A stretch of 64,000 nt of DNA, from contig JBLDXI010000019.1 of NCBI GenBank assembly GCA_047495785.1, positions 2,728,001 to 2,792,000 of the forward strand, in the 5' to 3' direction. Under the pieces are notes generated by a model. That model searched no databases. It was not told the origin of the DNA and was given only the letters and a program-made list of their open reading frames with translations. Shown one piece after another: positions 56,722-64,000 of the stretch. Each line of letters opens with the position of its first letter. Position 1 is the stretch's first letter. This DNA is from Lepidodermella squamata (taxonomy: Eukaryota; Gastrotricha). Made by a program: the position numbers and the translations under genes.

Positions 56722-58197
56722 ATGCAAATTGTATCATCTTTGTTTCGTCGTTTGATCGGCTTCGCCTTTCTGCTTCTAATCGCCTTCTTGATCGTAGAGA
56801 AATATTGTTTGAACCAATCCAGATTTCACAGTTCAATAACATCAATCGGCCGATCGAAGATTTCAATAAATTATCGCCAATGCCGCCAAAATTTCAACGA
56901 CAAAATGCTCGCTCTAAAGCAGTACCTCGATGACCCCACGCATCCAATACCAGCCAGCTTGTTCCTGAGCAGAGAGCCGAAGAATGTCATGGCTGTTACT
57001 CTAATCCTTGCTACACCAGAATTCGTCGAACGAGATGGTACTCACGAAGTTTGTCCAATGAGCGCGACAAATCTGCGCTTCTGGTTCGATGTCATGGAGT
57101 GGTTTATCCAGTATAACAACCAATCTGTCTCGTGTAATCTTGTCCAATCGTCAACTACCAATTTCTACAATCGCAATGCTCAAGTTATGAAATGCTATGT
57201 CGAATCTAGTTTTTTTGGTCTCGAAACTACTATGGATTTGTTTGAAGGCTCGCATGAAGTGGAATTCGATATTTTCACTAAATTTCGAAGACCAAGCAGC
57301 GATAGCAGCCAAATTTTCCCTGTCGCTGATCATCTTCCGATTTGCAATCTCGAATTTCCGAAACCCTTCTTCAATCTCGTTGCTTCAACTTTCGTATCTG
57401 ATGACAGCATTGACCGAATCCCTGAGTGGATCGAGTACCATCGACTGATCGGGGTCGAATTTTTCCTAATCCACGTCAATCGACCAACAGCGAGTCGTTA
57501 CGAAAAATTGCTCGACGTCTACATTAACAAGCTGAAAATTGTTGAATTGAGCGTTCATTACTCGGACATGCCAGTTAACACCCACTATAAGCTGTCTAAA
57601 ACGCCCGCGGATTTGGAGTCGATTAACCGGCTGAAAGGACGAGCTAAATGGCTGGCTCTCATTGATGTTGATGAATTTATCCAATTTTACCCTCGAAGCA
57701 ATTCTTTGAAAGCTGGATCGTTGGTGGATTATTTGAATATAATGCACGAGGGTAAACCAAATATGGGCGCGGCTGTTCTCAGCAATTGGTTCTTCGGATT
57801 TGGACCCGGAATTTTACCTCCTAGAAATTACCCGAAGAAATCCGATGATTTTGTTGTTTTCTCTCGAATTAACGAAATGACATGGCGGACAGAAAATTTT
57901 ACTCTGTTCAAGAAAGACCCGCATCATAAGTCAATTGTGCTGGTGAATCATGTGGCTTATTTCAACGTGCACAAGGTGACGTATGGTGGCAAGTCGTGGT
58001 GGGTGGATCCGGAGAGGGACATTCGGCTCGTTCACTATCGAACGCCTTATGATAGGTACTTTGAAGAGGCTGGTCCGGAATTCGTCACGGGTACGGCGCC
58101 TGTGGATCGAACTATGGCTGATTCCTATGGTCGTATAGTTGTTGCCAAACTGATGGAAAACGGATTTTCCGTTAACAGGACGACATATTATGCTTAA
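56722..58197 (+). CDS. Glycosyltransferase family 92 protein
   Basis: Single exon, 491 residues, a length usual for the family. Type II membrane topology: basic N-terminus with a helix at about 9-26 (RLIGFAFLLLIAFLIV). The catalytic domain includes WIEYHRLIGVEFFLIHVN, the DxD-type metal site in WLALIDVDEFIQF (about residue 315), WFFGFGPG and the C-terminal LVHYRTPYD block. Members transfer galactose onto glycans in the Golgi; the exact acceptor is unknown. Several Asn-x-Ser/Thr sites are present. The ATG at 56722 puts the membrane helix in the expected place. A polyadenylation signal lies just downstream. Confidence 0.82.
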   Translation: MQIVSSLFRRLIGFAFLLLIAFLIVEKYCLNQSRFHSSITSIGRSKISINYRQCRQNFNDKMLALKQYLDDPTHPIPASLFLSREPKNVMAVTLILATPEFVERDGTHEVCPMSATNLRFWFDVMEWFIQYNNQSVSCNLVQSSTTNFYNRNAQVMKCYVESSFFGLETTMDLFEGSHEVEFDIFTKFRRPSSDSSQIFPVADHLPICNLEFPKPFFNLVASTFVSDDSIDRIPEWIEYHRLIGVEFFLIHVNRPTASRYEKLLDVYINKLKIVELSVHYSDMPVNTHYKLSKTPADLESINRLKGRAKWLALIDVDEFIQFYPRSNSLKAGSLVDYLNIMHEGKPNMGAAVLSNWFFGFGPGILPPRNYPKKSDDFVVFSRINEMTWRTENFTLFKKDPHHKSIVLVNHVAYFNVHKVTYGGKSWWVDPERDIRLVHYRTPYDRYFEEAGPEFVTGTAPVDRTMADSYGRIVVAKLMENGFSVNRTTYYA

Positions 58198-58219
58198 TAT
58201 AAACTGTTAGTTGTTGACG

Positions 58220-58225
58220 AATAAA
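58220..58225 (+). terminator. Polyadenylation signal of the GT92 gene
   Basis: AATAAA 23 nt after the stop codon, the expected position for a short 3' UTR. Confidence 0.5.
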
Positions 58226-58493
58226 AAGTTGATTGCCCTAAAGCATTTTCATCTATTTCATCTAAAGCATCTATTTTTATTATGCCAAGGAACATTTCAT
58301 TGCCGATGAATGGCCTGGGTGTGATCAGGGGTCCCGGAACTGCCAGGGATGGAGAAATTGACTAGTGATTTCAATTAAAGATTTTCCATTGAAACTTGTT
58401 CTAAAACCTCTCAAGAGTAGATTTTATATGTGTATATGTGCAAGCTCAATTCTTCGTTGAATTACCCTCATCGAATGTCGAAAATGCCCGCGA

Positions 58494-60845
58494 TTAGATT
58501 AGTAACATGCTCATTGAAGCTAGCCAAGTTATGACCGATAACGAAATCATTTGATAGATCGGATTTGAAGCTAAGATAAGATGCAACATGAAACCTGCAA
58601 CATGTAGTGACATCAAAATAGCCGCTGTTAAGCCCAGAAGCGCCGGCATTTTGTCGCCTCGATACTGTCGGGCTTGCCTCAATTGCAACGCGAGAAAGCA
58701 AGCGGCTATTAATAGCAGAAAATTTGCGCCAATAACAGGAAGCAGCCATTGAACTTCGACGTCGGATGAGAACGTCGAAATGAACTCGGATGTGAATGTA
58801 TCGGTAATCGGGTCGTATTGTTTATCGTAATGCAACTCATAAAAGCGGTACTTCGCGGGAAAAGTCGAAAACCATGCGATAAGATAAATACCGCAAACAA
58901 TAACCAGTCCAATAGCTGCCTTGTTCAGGAAGGATTTCAGCGATTTTTTGTCAATTGGCTTCACTGGAGTTTCCACTGCCATGGATCGGCTTGATGAGAG
59001 TGTTAAGTGGCTTCGACTTGTACGCCCGATTGAAGTCGCTCGCGGAGATGCCCGCGAGGATCTCTTTATTTTCTGTTTGCGATAACAAATCAGATGGCAA
59101 AAGATGCTTACCTGTTGCGAAAATAGTATATAACCAAAAAAAGCATTATTTTGAGAATTTCTTACTTGGGTCATAGATATAGCGAAAGTTCCAAATGTTC
59201 GTTGCAGGTAATATATACCGAGAATTCGACCGAAAGAATGAGGGAATGCTATGGTGATGGACGCAAGATTAAACATCAGTCCTCCCATGATAGGATAAGG
59301 ATTGAGATAGAATCCTGCGACGGCTCTCTTTCGGCAATAGTCGTAGAATCTCTTAACGATACTGGCAGCAAAGGAAATGACATTTGCCGTAGAAATGGCC
59401 CAGAAAAATGATTCTGGGATGGATAACGTGACACTGACTTCGATTCTGCGATCTCGCGGTGGCTTCCCGTCTGAAGTGCCCCAGCTTGGACTATTTAGGT
59501 CCTTTCGAATCGAATAGCTTGAGTAACTCAACGGGGATGTCGAAGAGTTATATCGGCGGAAAGTATTCAATATTACCTGGCCATCGGATTGTGTCCACTG
59601 AACCGCAACGAATAGCTCATCGTCGACTTCTAAGCGGTTCGAAAACTTGAAATTCCCAATCCTCAGCCCTGTGAATTTTACGTCAGCAATGGATCTGTTT
59701 GCTATCGCCATCAAATCTTTCCCAGAGGAATTAACGATAGACTCATTTGCCGCGGTCAGTTTTCCAGTAGAATTGAGGGCGATTATCGCGCTGAGGACGG
59801 CGTCGTGGCAAAAGTACCGCCTATCATAATCTAGGGGGCGCCTATTAGCTGCGCCTCCCCTCTGGAGCCATTTTGAGTCAAATCGATGCTCAAACTCGTT
59901 GGCATTATACCCAAGTGATGAGTTTGCATTTGAGTCTTCAAAGTTCCTTGTAGCCCACCCAACCCAAAATATATTTTGATACTGTTCAATAACCATTGAC
60001 TTTGTACAACCGGGGCCAATGGTTTCACCCAATCCTGACAGCTCAAGGTAAGCCGAAAAGGGGGCTACAAAAGCATATCGACTACCTGTTATACCCCTTG
60101 CATAGGAAGCACATAGAAATGACAGGAAAGGGGCTGGTAGGTTGATGGAAATATCAATTATTCGAACATCGGCCTCCAATAGGCTATCCATAACAGAATC
60201 ATCGACGTCGGTAACAATGTTAAAATATGCGATTTCAAAGCCATTTTCCAGGCCGGCATTCTGAATGACTGAAGCGCGCAAATAATCCGCTTCATTCAAT
60301 GAGCTAGTGATGATGCCGATGCGATTCCAGCCGCCGATGTCGCGTATGAAGCGGAGGTGTAGTATGGCAACTGTATCAGTGCTAGACCGAGTTTTGTACG
60401 TGTTAGGATACAGCCTTCGTTGGACTGTCAAAGTTGGACTATTGCAAGACAATGCAACATGAACTAATCCCAGGTGTTTAGTTATGGGGGCAATCGCTTT
60501 GCAACCGCCGGCAAATTGAGTACCGACGAAGATGGGAGAGACAACCTGTTTCCTATCCTCTGATTCTCGAAGGAATTTAACTACCTCCCGTGCTACAAAA
60601 TTACTTCCAGCACCTTCGTCCCGAAATACCGGAATTAGGTTGTAGTGAGGTAAAATGTCGCTCATGCGATTGACTTCCTCCATAACGATCTCAGCAGCAA
60701 TTAAGCACGATTCAGCGGCTCGAGGTGCGTCCCCAGTTATTGGCAGTGTTACCAAGAGGGACACATTGAACGGCTTTTGTGCTAAGGTTGTAGCCCATAA
60801 ACTTGCTATAGCGCATAGCGCTGTTAACATGAAACGATATCCCAT
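58494..60845 (-). CDS. Class C GPCR, GABA-B-like (C4)
   Basis: Exons 60845-59166 and 59111-58494 with a 54-nt phase-0 intron in TM3, at the same codon as in C3; 765 residues. The intron is a multiple of three without stop codons, so the unspliced frame is also open (18 extra residues). ATG 60845 gives MGYRFMLTALCAIASLWATTLAQ as signal peptide; upstream in-frame ATG 60914 is less likely. Venus-flytrap domain about 24-450, then TM1 (SFFWAISTANVISFAASIV) to TM7 (MISLSVITWLASMSMLLI) with no tail. Strongly similar to C3 throughout; differences cluster around the VGTQFAGGCKAIAP and TAANESIVNSSGK segments. Ligand unknown. Confidence 0.82.
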   Translation of the reverse strand: MGYRFMLTALCAIASLWATTLAQKPFNVSLLVTLPITGDAPRAAESCLIAAEIVMEEVNRMSDILPHYNLIPVFRDEGAGSNFVAREVVKFLRESEDRKQVVSPIFVGTQFAGGCKAIAPITKHLGLVHVALSCNSPTLTVQRRLYPNTYKTRSSTDTVAILHLRFIRDIGGWNRIGIITSSLNEADYLRASVIQNAGLENGFEIAYFNIVTDVDDSVMDSLLEADVRIIDISINLPAPFLSFLCASYARGITGSRYAFVAPFSAYLELSGLGETIGPGCTKSMVIEQYQNIFWVGWATRNFEDSNANSSLGYNANEFEHRFDSKWLQRGGAANRRPLDYDRRYFCHDAVLSAIIALNSTGKLTAANESIVNSSGKDLMAIANRSIADVKFTGLRIGNFKFSNRLEVDDELFVAVQWTQSDGQVILNTFRRYNSSTSPLSYSSYSIRKDLNSPSWGTSDGKPPRDRRIEVSVTLSIPESFFWAISTANVISFAASIVKRFYDYCRKRAVAGFYLNPYPIMGGLMFNLASITIAFPHSFGRILGIYYLQRTFGTFAISMTQVRNSQNNAFFGYILFSQQVSIFCHLICYRKQKIKRSSRASPRATSIGRTSRSHLTLSSSRSMAVETPVKPIDKKSLKSFLNKAAIGLVIVCGIYLIAWFSTFPAKYRFYELHYDKQYDPITDTFTSEFISTFSSDVEVQWLLPVIGANFLLLIAACFLALQLRQARQYRGDKMPALLGLTAAILMSLHVAGFMLHLILASNPIYQMISLSVITWLASMSMLLI

Positions 60846-60849
60846 TTCG

Positions 60850-61890
60850 CAGTTTGAAAAGTAAACGAGATTTGTGCGATTTAAAAAAAATTGAAAGTGA
60901 CAGTGAAAATGCATGGAACTTTTCACCCCCGTGCAGCTTTAGGTTGAAGCTTTTTGACACCTCCAGGTGATGTCTTGTGCGAACATAACCTTATCACGCA
61001 CATGGTTCATTTAGTCTTTCGACTCAAACGGACAAGCATTATATTTATTAGACATGAATTGATGGCATCATTTCCGATTACTCAGCAACACCTCTCAAAA
61101 CATTAGCTATGCCCCAGCTGCATCCCGTAGAACGAAGAATTGACTAATAGTCAAAGTATATTCCTTTATACATCATACCTTTCCCTTCCTGAAGTGTTTG
61201 TGATTAGGATGTTTTGATTAAACAATAGAACCTGGAGCATCGACATCCGATGTTCAGTCCAAATATAGTGAAATGTACTGACATCTACACCTGACACCGA
61301 AAGCACTTACCTTATCAGGTATCTTACCATTGCTTCAATAGTAGGCCATTCACTAATAATCACCCATAGTATCACTTGGTTCAAGTCGGCTTGAAACATC
61401 AACAAATCGAAACACTGACATTTCTTTTCCGGCTCTTACACAACTATTTAAAGGGTGTCGATTTTATAGTGGCAATAATCTTAGCCTTTATATGGAGTAA
61501 GCATCGTCGTCGGCGCGTTTTGCAGTTGCCAACTTCTTCAACAACCATCCTCTGTAAATATGAAAGCAAAAACTATTAAATAATTTTAATCTTGATGCAA
61601 ATAAAACAAATAGTAAATTTGGCCGCGTCTACTAATACCTTCACTTCAATTGTTTCAGAGGGTTCATTCATTCCATCATTTTCGTTTCCGGCCATCGGAG
61701 TCCTTCGAAGATGGATTGTTGATGGATATACGTGAGCGGCATGCGGCATTCGTAGCTCAGCCTGCAGCGGGAGCTCAGGGCTCAGGGCTTGCTGGAGCAC
61801 TGAACACTCGAGTTATGTTTATAGTTCATACTTTATTTTAGGAATGATGGTTACAAGGTACAAGGGGAAAAATAAATGAAAGTGGCTATT
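60850..61890. other. Upstream region of C4 and AT-rich spacer
   Basis: No gene recognised. Frames at 61376-61579 and 61650-61841 have no domain and no splice support. Confidence 0.4.
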
Positions 61891-62015
61891 TGCACCCTAC
61901 TCGGGTACTACAAAGTTGCTATGTGTACTCAGCGAGTACAATAACTTGCTGTGTGCACCCAGTTGAAGGTACAACTAAGTTGCAGCGTGTACCCGGTGGG
62001 TACCGATTCTCGAGT
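61890..62015. repeat. Short diverged tandem repeat
   Basis: Three to four units of about 35-40 bp, each with a GTTGC[T/A]xxGTGTxC core and a GxGTACxA end (for example around 61916, 61953 and 61991). Confidence 0.5.
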
Positions 62016-62571
62016 TGATCTGAGCCCGCTGAGGAGCAAGAACGAGTGCAAGATGCGGCTGGCTCAAGTTTCTAAGCAATCGACATTGATTCTCCGATGG
62101 ATGGTGGATTTTCCGCTGGATACAACCTGATCCAACGGCAAAAATGGCTTGCCACGTGTCTTTGCGACAAATCCGTCAACTTTGTTAATTTTCTCGTAAT
62201 TACGGAATAATAGAATTTAGGGGGTCGTGGGGGTTCGAGGTTAACTGCTTACCTGATTGAAATCTGTGCAAAGTCTGTCTCAAATCTCAAGGGGGGCCAG
62301 AGGCCAGACCATGCCATGAAATACTTGGCCTTCGATCTTCGCCTTATAACTCGGTATTTACGTTCAATCTAAAAGTGATATCGTCAATTTCGTCAAAAAA
62401 TCATTTGGAATGATCATCTCTGCGCTAGCCTTCCACCCTCTCCAAGCCTCATTGCGTAGCAAACTCACCTCCCGGGTCATTCGGTTTAAACTCAAACCAG
62501 TTCCTACCAATTTACACCGGTGCCGGTATAAACCGGTTTTATTCAAGTTCAATAAAAACGGGTTATAATAG

Positions 62572-62968
62572 TATATGTCACATTAAAAGTGTACAATCGT
62601 GAAATGTCGACAATTTATAACAAAAGTCGCCATTTAAAGTGTACAATTTGGCAGATCCGTACAACGCCATGTTGACCACAAGGGGTAATCCGCATCGAGG
62701 AATCCGAATCCGAATTTGTTTTTTCCATCCGGAATAGTGATCAGAAAAAAATCGATAATCAATCGATATCGATTACGAAAATCGATTATTTTCCAATGAT
62801 AGGATAACGATATAAAACTTCTGATATCAGATTCGGATTCCTCGATGCGGATTACCCCTTGTGGTCAACATGGCGTTGTACGGATCTGCCAAATTGTACA
62901 CTTTAAATGGCGATTTTTGTTATAAATTGTCGACATTTCACGATTGTACACTTTTAATGTGACATATA
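62572..62968. mobile_element. 397-bp foldback element with 139-bp inverted arms
   Basis: The left arm 62572-62710 and right arm 62830-62968 are equal in length and nearly perfect reverse complements, with one mismatch noticed in the segments compared closely. Both ends sit in TATA. The 119-bp loop is rich in ATCGAT palindromes. There is no coding capacity, so it is a MITE or foldback-type element. Confidence 0.8.
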
Positions 62969-62999
62969 TATTGGATTCGAAGGAGTACTATAACGCGTT

Positions 63000-63990
63000 A
63001 TGTTCGACGCGAATCCACTATGTATGTTATCGTTCGGTGGGACAAAACGAGCCGGACCGGGTAGGATAGCTAGACAACAGTGGTGAATTTCTAAAATTAA
63101 TAAATCCATCCTAATATTTTCACTAACGTTTTGCAAAAATCATTACTATTTATTCATTTTTCGATGCCGCGATTTAATTCACGCATCATTTTTGCGGTTG
63201 CTTTCACGGAAAATTGCTTATATGGGACGCCCCGCCTCATTGGAACCCGTGGCTTCAAAGCTGAAGAAGAAGATGAAGAAGCGGACCAAGAGCGTACGCT
63301 GTTCCAGGCAGTTGATTGTGTCTTGTTGCTGGTCTTGCTGCTGTACTACAACGCTGTCCGCGCCTAACAATCGGTTTTGTGGAAGAAGTTCAATTCCGAA
63401 CTGCGAATAGGATCAAAAGAGCGCTCTACAAGAGGGTGAAGTTGGGCGAGCATTCCATCGACGCTTTGGTGAAGAACGCAGTGTCGAAAGCCGGGATTAA
63501 GAAAATTCTCTCCGGCCACTGCGTGCGGAAATGTACCTGGTGGACTAGTTGATGCCCAATGAAGTAATACCAGAAAGGGCGATGCGTAAATGAATGCTCT
63601 TTTCAATACCGAATCTTGAAGCTGGAAGCTTGCCCATCCTCTCTTATAGTTCGGAGATGGAGCAGCCTTTGGATGATCCCAATGCGAGCAATCAACAATA
63701 CAAGCTAGTAGCTGAGTCGAACGGAAATAGGGACGACTTCATCACCCTCTTTCAGTTCCGCCCTCCTACGGACCTTTGCCACGATGCCATACGTTTTGAC
63801 AATTTTGAAAATTTCAATAAAGTAATGATACAGCAATAAGGATTTGCATCGCTTAGAGCAAAAATGCCGGGCTTTTCCTTATATATTAAAACAAAACTAG
63901 TTAAGAAATAAGAAAAATGCGTGTTCTTTTGGCTAGTACAGTCAGGGAGCGAGTGGTCGAGTTAGGCAATTTGACAAATAAAATTTAAAA
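63000..63990 (+). other. Possible unmodelled gene near the window end
   Basis: Overlapping frames with biased composition: a Lys-rich frame starting MGRPASLEPVASKLKKKMKK (63222), an Arg/Lys-rich frame with TANRIKRALYKRVKLGEHS (63316-63552), and MEQPLDDPNASNQQYKLVAE (from 63657 within 63594-63839). I could not join them with convincing splice sites and recognise no family. Confidence 0.25.
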
Positions 63991-64000
63991 AATCCACCTT

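Noticed and set aside
1-64000. CRISPR array, operon or bacterial origin
   Set aside because: Spliceosomal introns, signal peptides and gene families show animal nuclear DNA; no regularly spaced repeats with unique spacers were seen.

Overview
This is animal (metazoan) nuclear DNA. Its genes have short GT-AG introns, mostly 45-63 nt, signal peptides, GPI or membrane tails, and metazoan-only families: pentameric ligand-gated ion channels, class C GPCRs, histidine decarboxylase, a tetraspanin, a Ly6 protein and a GT92 glycosyltransferase. The presence of histidine decarboxylase and the compact gene layout fit a small ecdysozoan such as a tardigrade, mite or springtail, but the sequence alone does not fix the taxon.

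Layout. Positions 1-767 hold the 3' end of a GABA-B-like class C GPCR gene (C1). From 0.85 to 35.3 kb lies a dense array of 15 Cys-loop-type pentameric ligand-gated ion channel (pLGIC) genes in two subfamilies. Subfamily A has 11 genes (A1-A11), all on the minus strand. Each has two exons, with one phase-2 intron that splits the Arg codon at the start of M2. Subfamily B has 4 genes (B1-B4) on the plus strand, each a single uninterrupted ORF, clustered at 18.3-29.1 kb inside the A array. Both have a very short M3-M4 loop (about 18-20 residues) in place of the usual eukaryotic intracellular domain. Between the receptors sit an ankyrin-repeat gene (5.3-7.0 kb), a broken amidase-like gene (22.3-23.0 kb) and remnants of mobile elements.

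From 35.4 to 48 kb the content changes to mixed single genes: a small membrane protein, histidine decarboxylase (8 exons), a temptin-domain copper monooxygenase related to dopamine beta-hydroxylase and MOXD1, a RING-transmembrane-C-type-lectin fusion, two small unknown proteins and a tetraspanin. From 48 to 61 kb there are three more class C GPCR genes. C2 is a pseudogene with a 617-bp terminal-inverted-repeat element in its coding region; C3 and C4 appear intact. Between C3 and C4 lie a Ly6/uPAR-like GPI protein and a GT92 glycosyltransferase. The last 3 kb are repeat-rich, including a 397-bp foldback element with 139-bp arms.

How the genes may work together. The window is dominated by expanded, rapidly duplicating receptor families (channels and class C GPCRs) beside two enzymes of the kinds that make or modify amine or neuropeptide-like signals. 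The receptors lack classical neurotransmitter-receptor features: no vicinal Cys pair in loop C, no Asp in the WxPD motif, and a non-canonical Cys-loop length in subfamily A. A role in chemosensation or in sensing a divergent ligand is the most attractive reading, but it is inference. The pore sequences carry an acidic residue at -1' and mostly Leu at 9', suggesting cation-selective channels.
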